Origin: Intrasporangium sp.
GTDB lineage: Bacteria; Actinomycetota; Actinomycetes; Actinomycetales; Dermatophilaceae
Assembly: GCF_030452765.1 (NCBI RefSeq)
Contig: NZ_JAKDLO010000017.1
Span: 1-39,678, forward strand
Length of the DNA: 39,678 nt
Direction: 5' to 3'
How positions within the stretch are numbered: the stretch's first letter is position 1; every line of letters starts with the position of its first letter. The position numbers and the translations under genes were made by a program. Shown in pieces: positions 15,528 to 23,694 of this stretch. The notes beneath the pieces were generated by a model. The model saw only the letters and a program-made list of their open reading frames with translations, had not been told where the DNA came from and did not search any database.

Positions 15528-15761
15528 TCAGTCGATCGTGGCGACCGGCGTTCCTTGCTTGACGACCGCCTCCTCGTCGACCAGCAGGCGGATCGTCCCG
15601 GCGACCGGGGCGAGCAGCTCGGCTGAGACCTTGTCGACCTGCACCTCGGCGATCAGCTGGTCGGCGGCGACGGCGGACCCGTCGGCGACGAACCACGTGG
15701 AGAGCACACCCTCGGCCTCGGGTGACTCCTTGGACAGCGCCGGGAAGAGGACGTCCGTCAT
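15528..15761 (-). CDS. Stand-alone lipoyl-domain protein
   Basis: A 77-residue protein that is only a biotinyl/lipoyl attachment domain: F-P-A-L-S near the start, the beta-turn lysine K44 in V-Q-V-D-K-V-S-A-E, and the closing V-K-Q-G-T-P-V-A-T-I-D. The D-K-x-S/A context and the neighbouring E1 genes point to lipoylation rather than biotinylation. The ATG at 15761 overlaps the E1beta stop (ATGA), so synthesis is coupled. A normal E2 would continue with an E1-binding domain and a 230-residue acyltransferase; here the frame simply ends, before a strong terminator. It may act as a swinging carrier that works with an E2/E3 encoded elsewhere. Confidence 0.85.
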   Translation of the reverse strand: MTDVLFPALSKESPEAEGVLSTWFVADGSAVAADQLIAEVQVDKVSAELLAPVAGTIRLLVDEEAVVKQGTPVATID

Positions 15762-16804
15762 CCGGTCACCGCCTGGCGCACCGCCGCCTCGATCCGCTCC
15801 GGCCGCGGCAGCACCGCGTACTCGAGCACGTGGGAGTAGGGGATCGGGACGTCGGGCGCGGCCACCCGCTGCACCGGCGCCTTGAGCATCGTCGGGTCGT
15901 GGTCGGTGACCGTCGCGACGACCTCGCCGGACATGCCGAACGACAGGTAGTCCTCGTCGACGACGACCAGCCGGCCCGTCTTGGCCACCGAGGCGAGGAT
16001 CGCCTCGCGGTCCAACGGGACGAGGCTGCGCAGGTCGAGCACCTCGACGCTGATGTCCTCACCGGCGAGCTTCTCGGCAACGTCCAGGGCGTGGTGGACC
16101 GACAGCGAGACCGTGACGACCGTGACGTCCGAGCCCTCCCGTGCCACTGCCGCCTTCCCGATCGGCACGACGTGCTCCCCGTCCGGCACGGCGGCGGTGG
16201 CCCGTGGGTTCTTCGCCATCCACGGCAGCCCCATGACCCCCTTGTGGAACATGTAGACGACCGGGTTGTCGTCGCGGATCGCCGCGGTCATCAGGCCCTT
16301 GGCGTCGGCCGGGTTGCTCGGCACGACGACCTTCATCCCGGGCAGGTGGGCGAAGGTGCCCCACAGGCACTGCGAGTGCTGCGCGCCGTCCGAGTAGCCG
16401 CCGCCGACCGCGGTCGTGAGCACCATGGGCACCGTGACGTTGCCGCCGGACTCGAAGTGGATCTTGGCCATGTGGTTGTAGATCTGGTCGAGGCAGACGC
16501 CCATGAAGTCGGCGAACATCAGCTCCACGATCGGGCGCATGCCCTCGACGGCGGCACCGATCCCCAGACCGATGAAGGCGGTCTCGGAGATGGGCGTGTC
16601 GAGGACCCGGTCCGGACCGAACCGATCGAGCAGCCCGGTGGTCGAGCTGAAGATGCCGCCGTAGGCGCCGACGTCCTCGCCGAGGTAGACCACGGACGGG
16701 TCGCGCTCCATCTCCTGGGCGATCGCGTCGACCATCGCCTTGGCGGTCGTGAGCCGCCTGCTCGTGGCTCCGGCGGCGGGGGTGGTGGTGTCGGTGATGG
16801 TCAT
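15758..16804 (-). CDS. acoB: 2-oxo acid/acetoin dehydrogenase E1 component, beta subunit
   Basis: A 348-residue transketolase-like E1beta. Features are the family's V-V-Y-L-G-E-D-V-G-A-Y-G-G segment, the D-T-P-I-S-E-T-A-F-I-G-L-G-I-G-A-A subunit contact, F-A-D-F-M-G-V-C-L-D-Q-I-Y-N-H, and a C-terminal domain with V-E-V-L-D-L-R-S-L-V-P-L-D. With E1alpha it forms the TPP-dependent decarboxylating component. The best overall resemblance is to acetoin dehydrogenase AcoB, but pyruvate or branched-chain substrates are not excluded, so the symbol is tentative. GAGGAG lies about seven bases before ATG 16804. The gene is ten bases from E1alpha and overlaps the lipoyl gene. Confidence 0.85.
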   Translation of the reverse strand: MTITDTTTPAAGATSRRLTTAKAMVDAIAQEMERDPSVVYLGEDVGAYGGIFSSTTGLLDRFGPDRVLDTPISETAFIGLGIGAAVEGMRPIVELMFADFMGVCLDQIYNHMAKIHFESGGNVTVPMVLTTAVGGGYSDGAQHSQCLWGTFAHLPGMKVVVPSNPADAKGLMTAAIRDDNPVVYMFHKGVMGLPWMAKNPRATAAVPDGEHVVPIGKAAVAREGSDVTVVTVSLSVHHALDVAEKLAGEDISVEVLDLRSLVPLDREAILASVAKTGRLVVVDEDYLSFGMSGEVVATVTDHDPTMLKAPVQRVAAPDVPIPYSHVLEYAVLPRPERIEAAVRQAVTG

Positions 16805-16814
16805 GGTCGTCTCC

Positions 16815-17846
16815 TCACGCGAACACATAGGACGTGGCCGACGCCGGGTCGGGCAAGGGACTGTTCTTGGCGAAGTCGACGGCGTCCTCGACCTTCTCCT
16901 TGGCCGTGGCGGCGGCGCGCGCGACAGCGTCGTCGTCGAGCAGCCCGGCCGCGCGCAGGATCTGCTCGTAGCGCGGGATCGGGTCGTATGACGGCACCTC
17001 GGCCAGCTCGGGCCGGTAGCCCTGGGCGTCCCCCTCGAAGTGCCCCCAGAGCCGCAGCGTGTGCACCTCGATCAGCGAGGGTCCCTCGCCGGCCCGAGCG
17101 CGGGCGACGGCCCGCTTGGCGGCGGCCCACGTCGCCTCGACGTCGTTGCCCTCGATGCGCTCGCCCGGGATGTCGTAGGCCACGGCCCGGGTCGCGTTGG
17201 ACTTGACCGCGGTGGCGGCATCCCTGGGTACGGAGATGGCCCAGTCGTTGTCCTCCACGACGAAGACGACGGGCAGGGTCCACATCGCTGCGAGATTGAT
17301 CGACTCGTGGAAGGCGCCGCTGTTGGAGGCACCCTCGCCGGCGACGGCGACCGCGATCCGGTCCGTGCCCTGACGCTTGAACGCGAAGGCCTGCCCGAGC
17401 GCCGGCGGGTAGCCCTCGGCGACGATCCCCGAGCAGGAGAAGTGCGTGGCCGGGTCGAACAGGTGCATGTGCCCGCCGCGACCCCGCCCGAGCCCGGTCT
17501 CGCGGCCGAAGATCTCGGCGGCCATGGCCCGCAGGCCCATGCCGTGCGCGATGGCCAGGTGGTGCGGGCGGTGCGTGGCGGTCAGGGCGTCGTCCGTGGT
17601 CAGGTGGGCGCAGACGCCGGCGGCCACCGGCTCCTGTCCGGCCGACAGGTGCATCTCCCCGGGGATCAGGCCCTTGCCGATGTCGAAGCCCGGGCCCTTG
17701 TCCGCGTGGTACTCGCGCAGGATCGCCTCCTCGAAGGTGCGGCAGAGCACCATCGTCTCGTAGAGCCCGACGCGGGTCGCGCCGTCGAGGTGCTGCTGGC
17801 CGGAGTCGGCGCGCACCGAGCCCGGCGACTCGGTCTCTGTCGTCAT
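16815..17846 (-). CDS. acoA: 2-oxo acid/acetoin dehydrogenase E1 component, alpha subunit
   Basis: A 343-residue E1alpha. The TPP/Mg motif is G-E-G-A-S-N-S-G at about residues 170-177, with V-V-F-V-V-E-D-N closing it at about 200. G-R-G-G-H-M-H-L-F-D at about 123-131 and the T-H-R-P-H-H-L segment at about 91-97 are typical of the AcoA/PdhA group. The ATG at 17846 has GGAGAC seven bases upstream. It is the first gene of a three-gene operon (E1alpha, E1beta, lipoyl domain) without E2 or E3. The substrate assignment to acetoin is by resemblance only. The 230 bases upstream hold no further gene; they include a GCGGCATAC copy at 18023. Confidence 0.85.
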   Translation of the reverse strand: MTTETESPGSVRADSGQQHLDGATRVGLYETMVLCRTFEEAILREYHADKGPGFDIGKGLIPGEMHLSAGQEPVAAGVCAHLTTDDALTATHRPHHLAIAHGMGLRAMAAEIFGRETGLGRGRGGHMHLFDPATHFSCSGIVAEGYPPALGQAFAFKRQGTDRIAVAVAGEGASNSGAFHESINLAAMWTLPVVFVVEDNDWAISVPRDAATAVKSNATRAVAYDIPGERIEGNDVEATWAAAKRAVARARAGEGPSLIEVHTLRLWGHFEGDAQGYRPELAEVPSYDPIPRYEQILRAAGLLDDDAVARAAATAKEKVEDAVDFAKNSPLPDPASATSYVFA

Positions 17847-18079
17847 GACGGGTCTCCAGTTCCCCGGGGCCGGGTGGGTGAGCCGCCCGCACCGGCTGCG
17901 CGGCGCTCCGCGTTGGCCAGCGCGGGCCCCGGGACGCCCGCCGGCCGAACTCCAGCCTAGGCAGACCGGGCGTCGAAAGGGAGTGGGAGCAGGCGGGAAA
18001 CCGAGCTGATCCCACGAGGTGAGCGGCATACGGGATTCGCTTGGTGTACAGGGGGCTACAGGGCGTGAGGATGCTCACC

Positions 18080-19338
18080 ATGAGGTACGGCAGCATCGGG
18101 TGGCGCCCGGAGACCCCTGTCGACGTCCGTTGTGTCGACCGGGCTCGCCTCGAGGCCCTCCGCTACGCCGTCAACGACGAGGCCGAGAGCTACATCGCGA
18201 TCATGCGCCTGTTCACCGGCGCCATCTCCGGGCTGTTGTCCGACCAGTCGACCGCCGAGGTCGCCGAGGCCCTCCACGAGCTCGGCCTCGACCTCGACGA
18301 GGACACCGTTGATGCGCGCCTCTCCTACCTCGTCGAGCACGGCAACCTCGCGCGCAGCCCCCGCGAGACCGAGGCCCGCAGCCTGCAGGCCTACCTGCGC
18401 AACCGTGCCCGCTACCAGCTGACCCAACGGGGGCGAGATCGTCCAGCGACACGTCGACGAGCTGCTCGGGCACACCGAGGCCGCGGCCGAGGTCAGCAGC
18501 GAGATGCTCGGCGCGATCCTGGCCGGTCTGCGCTCGCTCCTCGACCTGCGTGGTGAGCCGCTCGTGACCGCCGAGCCCGACGACGTCGCCCGCAGCATCG
18601 TGACGGTATTCGCCCAGTTCGACCGGCTCGTGCACAGCACGCGACGAGCTCTACACCTACCTGACCCAGGTGCTCACGAGGTACGACATCGAGCGGGCCG
18701 AGTTCCAGGCCTTCAAGACGGTGCTGCTCGACTACCTGCAGCGCTTCGTCGACGAGATCAGCCGTCACATGCCGCAGATCGCCGACGCCCTGCGCGCCCT
18801 CGCCACCGAGGCGATGCGTTCCCTGCTGCTCAACCTGCGCCGCATCGTCGCCGGCGCCGAGCGCGAGCATGGCCGATATGCCGAGCTGCTGCGCTTGGTG
18901 CACTGGTTCGACGAGGCCGACGACGCGACCGCGCACGCGCTGTGGGCGAGCGTCTTCGGGCTCGACCCGAGCCGCCACGTCGGGTTCGCGGTGACCGAGG
19001 CCGACGAGCACACGCCCCCGACGACATCATGGCTGGCCGGGCCGCGGGCGCAGGTGCCGGTGATGCTCCGCGAGACCGGCCAACGCCGCATCGCCGGCCG
19101 CAGCGGCCGCGCCGAGGACTTCACCGAGGCCAAGCAGCGTCGGCTCGCCGAGCACGCCCGGCGCGAGGAGGCGCGGCGGCGCGCCGAGCACGCCCGCCGC
19201 GAGGAGGCGCGGCGGCGCGCCGTCGCCGAGATCGCCCGACACCGGGGCCGGCTCGAGCGGGTCCGGCTCAGTGACGCGGCACGCGAGGCCCTGCTCGACC
19301 TCGTGCTGAGTCGCTGCGGGGAACTGACCGGTGGCTAG
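18080..19338 (+). pseudogene. jetA: Orphan jetA-like gene (DUF2397/TIGR02677, Wadjet type II), frameshifted twice
   Basis: After correction the product is about 418 residues and matches the DUF2397 layout: Y-I-A-I-M-R-L-F near residue 35, V-E-H-G-N-L-A and R-A-R-Y-Q-L-T-Q-R-G-E, then Y-T-Y-L-T, A-F-K-T-V-L-L-D-Y-L-Q-R-F-V, A-L-W-A-S-V-F-G-L, and the hallmark P-P-T-T-S-W-L ... P-V-M-L-R-E-T-G. DUF2397 is JetA of type II Wadjet, the kleisin-like partner in an SMC complex that cuts plasmids. Two plus-one shifts are needed: an extra G in the G-run at 18430-18433, and one extra base near 18639. No JetB, JetC or JetD follows. The end (E-L-T-G-G) looks about 80 residues short for the family. ATG 18080 has GTGAGG nine bases upstream. 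Confidence 0.8.
19150..19221 (+). repeat. 36-bp tandem duplication in the jetA remnant
   Basis: Two adjacent 36-bp units (19150-19185 and 19186-19221) differ at one base. Each encodes the 12 residues E-H-A-R-R-E-E-A-R-R-R-A, lengthening a charged helix near the C-terminus. Confidence 0.8.
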
Positions 19339-19486
19339 GCGCCCGCCGCATGTTCGATCCGCACGAGGCAGGCTCGAAAAGGAGATGACCGAGGGTTGAG
19401 GGCTGTTGCGCGAGGCCAGTTGCGCCATGATGTGACCAAGCGGCCGTCCCGTGCCATGGTGGCCCGGCCGAGAAATGGAGATCGGG

Positions 19487-20437
19487 ATGAGTGAGCCGTC
19501 GAAGGACGAGGTGCGTGGCATCGTCGTGGGCTGGGACGCCTCGGACGGGGCGAAGATCGCCCTCGACTGGGCCGCCGAGTCGGCTCTGCGACAGGGGCTG
19601 CACCTGAGCGTCCTGCACTGCCTCGACGTCTACTGGAGCCCTGGCACCTCCGCGCTCGATCCTGCGGGGTCCTACCCCGTCGGAGGCTCGCCCGTCGGGT
19701 CTGCCGCTGCCGCGGGACTGCCCGGCACGGCAGGTCGCAACATCCTGCAGCAGGGGGTGGAGCGGGCGACTGCGGTGCTTGGCGAGGGCCGGGTCAGCGG
19801 GGTGCGTGCCCTGGGCACCCCGGCGGGACAGCTCGTCGAGGCATCGAGGCAGGCAGACTTCGTCGTGACTGGCAGCCGGGGTCGCGGGCGACTTCTGTCC
19901 GGCCTGCTGGGGTCCACCTCGTATGCCGTCACCGCGCACGCCCACTGCCCGGCCATCGTGGTGCGGACCGCGAGCGAGGATGGATCGCTGCCGCCGCATC
20001 CCGGACCGGAATGCCGAGTCATCGTCGGGATCGACGGATCGCCCGAGTCATCCAGGGCGCTCGCGCAGGCCGCCGACATCGCCGCCCGCTCTCAGGCGCC
20101 GTTGCACGTCGTAGCCGTCGCGAAGGCCGCAGAAGCCGAAGCTGAGGCATACTCCGACCCGCCGGAGAAGGGTCGCCATGACCGCGAGGCACGTGACCAG
20201 GCGCAGGGATGGCTCCAGGAGGCCAGGGCGATCATCGAGGTGACCCAGCCGACGTTGTCGGTCGAGTTCGAGGCGCTCTCCGGCGCGCCGGGGCACGCAC
20301 TCGCCGATCTCGGCTTTGACGCCGGCCTGATCGTGGTCGGCTCGCGCGGTCGAGGCGGCTTCGGCGGGCTGCTGCTCGGTTCGGTCAGCCACACCGTCAT
20401 CCACGAGGCACTCTGCCCCGTCATGGTCGTGCACTGA
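19487..20437 (+). CDS. Tandem universal stress protein (two USP domains)
   Basis: A 316-residue protein with two UspA folds, about residues 10-155 and 170-316. Each ends with the ATP-binding motif G-x2-G-x9-G-[ST]: G-S-R-G-R-G-R-L-L-S-G-L-L-G-S-T-S in the first and G-S-R-G-R-G-G-F-G-G-L-L-L-G-S-V-S in the second. Each domain opens with a V-G-x-D motif (V-V-G-W-D-A-S and V-G-I-D-G-S). Such proteins bind ATP and respond to dormancy, hypoxia or starvation in actinobacteria. ATG 19487 is preceded by GGAG. It stands alone between the jetA remnant and a double hairpin. Confidence 0.93.
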   Translation: MSEPSKDEVRGIVVGWDASDGAKIALDWAAESALRQGLHLSVLHCLDVYWSPGTSALDPAGSYPVGGSPVGSAAAAGLPGTAGRNILQQGVERATAVLGEGRVSGVRALGTPAGQLVEASRQADFVVTGSRGRGRLLSGLLGSTSYAVTAHAHCPAIVVRTASEDGSLPPHPGPECRVIVGIDGSPESSRALAQAADIAARSQAPLHVVAVAKAAEAEAEAYSDPPEKGRHDREARDQAQGWLQEARAIIEVTQPTLSVEFEALSGAPGHALADLGFDAGLIVVGSRGRGGFGGLLLGSVSHTVIHEALCPVMVVH

Positions 20438-20473
20438 CCCTGCTCCACCTGGCCAGGTGCGCCGCGCACCCTC

Positions 20474-20524
20474 CCGCTGGCCCCCCGTTCGGAGGCCAGC
20501 GGCGAACTACCGCTCGGTGAGCGG
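20474..20524. terminator. Two consecutive hairpins between convergent genes
   Basis: CCGCTGGCC (20474-20482) pairs perfectly with GGCCAGCGG (20494-20502). Then CCGCTC (20510-20515) pairs with GAGCGG (20519-20524) across a three-base loop, leading directly into GCGGCATAC. Both lie between the USP and SRPBCC genes. Confidence 0.65.
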
Positions 20525-20542
20525 CATACAGCTCAGATGGTC

Positions 20543-20941
20543 TCAGCCGAGCCCGGAGGCGAATCGGCCTAGCACGCCGACCCAGTACGCGTGGAGTCCT
20601 GGATCGTCCGCATGCTCGTGGACGAGGTCGATGCGTGTCCCGTCACCATCGGGAGCGATCTGCACGTCGACGAGCGAGGCCGGCGCGGCATCGTCGGCGT
20701 GCCAGGAGACCCGGATCTGTTCGAGGGGGTGGTAGGAGCGGACGACGCCGTGCCGGCCTTCGTCGCTGTGCCAGGACTCACCCTTGCTGCCGAGCTGTGC
20801 GCCTGCGCCGAGCAGTGCCTGCGTGCCATCGACGCTGATCAGGTGTTGCCATACCTGACCGATCGGCGCCGGGACGACCTGGGTGACGTGCACCGCCCGG
20901 GACTGCGCTTCGTCGGGAATGGACTCCGTCGTACTGGTCAT
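20543..20941 (-). CDS. SRPBCC (AHSA1/polyketide cyclase-like) family protein
   Basis: A 132-residue START-like protein. The order of elements is normal: a first strand with H-V-T-Q-V-V-P-A-P-I, the helix V-W-Q-H-L-I-S, then G-S-K-G-E-S-W, V-V-R-S-Y-H-P-L-E-Q-I-R-V-S-W, the D-G-D-G-T-R-I-D-L-V-H-E-H strand pair and a long C-terminal helix W-V-G-V-L-G-R-F-A. These proteins bind hydrophobic ligands in a cavity, and no particular ligand can be named. ATG 20941 has GGAGG upstream. A promoter and a short hairpin leader precede it. Confidence 0.82.
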   Translation of the reverse strand: MTSTTESIPDEAQSRAVHVTQVVPAPIGQVWQHLISVDGTQALLGAGAQLGSKGESWHSDEGRHGVVRSYHPLEQIRVSWHADDAAPASLVDVQIAPDGDGTRIDLVHEHADDPGLHAYWVGVLGRFASGLG

Positions 20942-21241
20942 GGACAACCTCCGGTCGCGCGGTCCGGTCCCTGATGGGCCAGACCCATCTGACGTATCCA
21001 ATAGACCAAGGAATGCGGTCAAGATCAATCCTTTCCAGCCGTGAGTTTCGACCCGGCGGACGTCGTGATCGGATGCTGGTCACCTCACCCGAACGGAACC
21101 GGCCCCGTGACCCCAGCCGGTCGACGGCACGCACACGCAGGGGGGGCCAGCCGGTTCCCTCACCGGACGCATCCTCATGGACAGATCGGTCCGGTAAGGG
21201 CTCGCCACTCGGCTCCCGAGTACCGGTGGCACCGGTTCGTG
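20942..21241. other. 300-bp intergenic region
   Basis: This holds the promoter and leader of the SRPBCC gene at its left side, including a 6-bp hairpin (GATGGG/CCCATC) in the untranslated leader. The remaining 200 bases up to the gntR stop show no gene, repeat or terminator that I can support. Confidence 0.5.
20994..21022 (-). promoter_or_regulatory. Sigma70-type promoter of the SRPBCC gene
   Basis: On the minus strand TTGACC (21022-21017) and GGATAC (20999-20994) are separated by exactly 17 bases, about 50 bases before the start codon. Confidence 0.5.
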
Positions 21242-22003
21242 TCAGTCGGGGAGCATGGCTTTCAGGGCGGCGCGCTCGGTCTCGGGTACGGACCCGGAGT
21301 AGTACTCGTACAGGCTCCGGAGTGAGGCGTGAGCAGCACGAGGACCGTCGCCCGCCCGGATCGCATCGAGCACTTCCTCGTGGTGTGCGAGGGAGCGTTG
21401 CATGACGACACGGCTGTCTGCTGCGTCCGTGATCGTGTTGGAGATGAGCGCGAGGACGGTGTCCCGCACGGCCGCGTGGCCCAGCTTTATCAGCGGGTTG
21501 CCTGCGACGCACGTGATGAGCTCGTGGAAAGCCATGTCGGCCTTGCTGAATGCCTCCTCGCCTTCGTCGAGGGCGGTGCGCATCGTGTCGACCGCCCGTT
21601 CGATCCAGACGAGCTGCTCGTCGGTGCGCAGCTGGGCCGCCAGCTGGTTTGCCGTCGAGTCGAGCATCATCCTGGACACGATGAGTTGGCCGAGGCTGAG
21701 CCGCGCCGCCCCAGCCAGTCGCGCCAGTGGCCTACGCAGCGACTCGGCGTCGATCTCCAGGATCTCCGGCCCCCGCGGATCACCCGGCCGGGAACGCACG
21801 ACGCCCGTACTCTCCAGGACGCGCAGCGCTTCGCGTACCGTCGCGCGGCTTGTGCCGAACTGGACGACGAGCTCGCGTTCGCTCGGCAGGCGCTCACCTG
21901 GCCGCAGCTCACCCCGTGTGATCGCGCCCTCGATCTGCTCGACGATCCGTTCGTACAAGCGGACCGGCTGGACGCGCTCGAAGCGGAGCGCGTCCTGGAT
22001 CAT
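21242..22003 (-). CDS. FadR-subfamily GntR transcriptional regulator
   Basis: A 253-residue GntR protein. Residues about 14-80 form the winged helix (R-L-P-S-E-R-E-L, then G-T-S-R-A-T-V-R-E-A-L-R-V-L-E-S-T-G). The rest is an FCD ligand-binding domain of about 150 residues, with the metal-type ligands D-M-A-F-H-E-L, L-A-H-H-E-E-V-L-D-A-I and A-H-A-S-L. FCD regulators usually sense carboxylates or acyl compounds. ATG 22003 overlaps the amidase stop (ATGA) and has GGAG upstream, so regulator and amidase are one operon. CTGGTC-N-GACCAG sites before the amidase and before the acyl-CoA synthetase are the natural targets. Confidence 0.9.
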   Translation of the reverse strand: MIQDALRFERVQPVRLYERIVEQIEGAITRGELRPGERLPSERELVVQFGTSRATVREALRVLESTGVVRSRPGDPRGPEILEIDAESLRRPLARLAGAARLSLGQLIVSRMMLDSTANQLAAQLRTDEQLVWIERAVDTMRTALDEGEEAFSKADMAFHELITCVAGNPLIKLGHAAVRDTVLALISNTITDAADSRVVMQRSLAHHEEVLDAIRAGDGPRAAHASLRSLYEYYSGSVPETERAALKAMLPD

Positions 22004-23487
22004 GTCCGCTCCCACTCGCGGGCGGGGATGGGCCAGACAGGGGCTGTCCCAGCTGGACGATGGTGCTCGTACCAGTTGACAGCTCGCAGCACACCGACGT
22101 CGTCGAAGCGCCGACCACTGACCTGTAGGCCGATCGTCCGGCCGTCGGCGGTGAAGCCGCAGTTGGTCGTCGCAGCCGGCTGACCCGACATGCTGAACGG
22201 GACGGTGTAGCCGATGTGGGCCATCCCGAGGTCGGTCTCCCCCCAGGGCATCGGGTGTTCGGCGGGGAACGAGGCAACGGGGGCGACCGGGGACAGCACG
22301 AAGTCGAATTGTTCGGTCGCGCGAGTCGTTGCCTTCTGCAGCGACATGATGGACGAGTAGTCGCGCAGCACCCGGCGGCCGTCGACTTCAGCGGCTGCGG
22401 TGACCCACCGTCGAATGAATGGCAGGACACGCTGCTGCCGTTTGGCTGGGAGTGCCTCGAGGTCGACCAACGATCGGACTCGCCAGAACTGGTCGAGGTC
22501 GGTCAGAGTCCCCTCGTTGATGAAGGGTGGGACTTGTTCCACGCGTGCGCCGGCTCGTTCGAACAGCGCCGCAGCCTGCGCCACGGCGGCCCGAACTTCC
22601 GGATCGAGTGGCAGGCCGGCTCCGGCGTCGAGATGCAGGCCGATCCGCAGGCCCTCGACCGACTCCAGCGGTGGGTCGGCGACGACATCGTCCAGCCGGA
22701 GCTCCTGCGCCGGCAGGCTCGTCCAGTCCCGTGGGTCGGCCCGCGAGATGACTCCGAGCAGCAGCGCTGCATCGCGAGCACTGCGAGTGATCGGCCCGGC
22801 CACTCGGCCGAGGTAGGGGGCCGAGAGGGGCACGCGGCCGAAGCTCGGCTTGAGCGTCGTCAGCCCGAGCCACGTGCCGGGTAGGCGAACGGAGCCACCG
22901 ATGTCGGTGCCGACGTGCAGCGGACCATACCCACCCGCCGCTGCTGCTCCGGCGCCTGAGCTCGACCCGCCGGTCGTGAGGCTCGGGTCCCAGGGCGAGC
23001 GCGTGATCCCGTGCAGGCTCGACACCCCGGAAGAGAGCATGCCCCAGTCGGGCATGACGGTCGAGCCCAGGATGACCCCTCCACTCTCCTGGATCCGATC
23101 GACGACGGGACAGTTTCGTCTCGGAACGATCGGGACGACCCCCGCGGTACCCGCCGGCATCGGAATCCCGCTTCGGGCAAGGTTCTCCTTCACCGTGACC
23201 GGGACCCCGTCGAGGGGACCAAGCGGCCTGCCCACAGACCACCGGTGCTCGCTGGCGCGGGCTTCCTCGAGGGCATGCTCGGGATCATGGACCCAGAATG
23301 CGTTGAGCTCCGGCTCGCGTTCGGCGATCAGCGCGCAGATGTCCTGAACCACCTCGACGGGAGAGAGGTCACCGGTCGTATACGCCGCCAGCAGCTCGGT
23401 GGCGTCGAGCCCGGCCGGGCGACATCGTGAGGGCGCCCGATCGGGCGCGTCAGGCAGGTCCGGCGGGCGACGCACTTTCCGGGTCAT
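22000..23487 (-). CDS. Amidase signature family hydrolase
   Basis: A 495-residue amidase with the complete Lys-Ser-Ser triad: K100 in G-V-P-V-T-V-K-E-N, the cis-Ser in T-T-G-G-S-S-S-G-A-G (about 175-177) and the nucleophile S199 in G-T-D-I-G-G-S-V-R-L-P. The family hydrolyses amides from small nitriles' products to fatty acyl amides, and the sequence alone does not give the substrate. ATG 23487 is chosen because GAGGG lies about nine bases upstream; ATG 23496 is in frame. It is coupled to the downstream gntR and lies next to the dpp importer, so the amide is probably imported by that transporter. A FadR-like palindrome and a TACGTGAAC direct repeat lie in its upstream region. Confidence 0.9.
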   Translation of the reverse strand: MTRKVRRPPDLPDAPDRAPSRCRPAGLDATELLAAYTTGDLSPVEVVQDICALIAEREPELNAFWVHDPEHALEEARASEHRWSVGRPLGPLDGVPVTVKENLARSGIPMPAGTAGVVPIVPRRNCPVVDRIQESGGVILGSTVMPDWGMLSSGVSSLHGITRSPWDPSLTTGGSSSGAGAAAAGGYGPLHVGTDIGGSVRLPGTWLGLTTLKPSFGRVPLSAPYLGRVAGPITRSARDAALLLGVISRADPRDWTSLPAQELRLDDVVADPPLESVEGLRIGLHLDAGAGLPLDPEVRAAVAQAAALFERAGARVEQVPPFINEGTLTDLDQFWRVRSLVDLEALPAKRQQRVLPFIRRWVTAAAEVDGRRVLRDYSSIMSLQKATTRATEQFDFVLSPVAPVASFPAEHPMPWGETDLGMAHIGYTVPFSMSGQPAATTNCGFTADGRTIGLQVSGRRFDDVGVLRAVNWYEHHRPAGTAPVWPIPAREWERT

Positions 23488-23537
23488 GCTTCCCATCCCT
23501 CGGCCGGGGTCGGGTGCGTGAGACTCGACGTTCCGGC

Positions 23538-23556
23538 TACGTGAACTTACGTGAAC
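23538..23556 (+). repeat. TACGTGAAC direct repeat, 10-bp period
   Basis: TACGTGAAC occurs at 23538-23546 and again at 23548-23556, one helical turn apart, in the leader or promoter of the amidase-gntR operon. It may be a second regulatory site. Confidence 0.5.
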
Positions 23557-23586
23557 ACACCGTACCCTCGACGGTGGCGCAGCGCA

Positions 23587-23599
23587 CTGGCCTGACCAG
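23587..23599. promoter_or_regulatory. FadR-like operator before amidase-gntR
   Basis: CTGGCCTGACCAG differs at one position from the palindrome CTGGTC-N-GACCAG, the core bound by FadR-type GntR proteins. The dyad extends by one further A/T pair on each side. It lies 100 bp upstream of the amidase start. Confidence 0.55.
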
Positions 23600-23694
23600 T
23601 AGGCGGCGTCTCGCTGTAGCGCTGGTCGAAGAACAGCTCCTGCCACTGAGGCACGAGCCCGAGCCGCTGTCGAGGAGCAGGATCTGGACGCAGC

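Noticed and set aside
18430-18645. Programmed ribosomal frameshifting in jetA
   Set aside because: Two separate plus-one shifts would be needed, with no slippery heptamer plus structure visible and no known precedent in the family. Mutation or sequence error is simpler.
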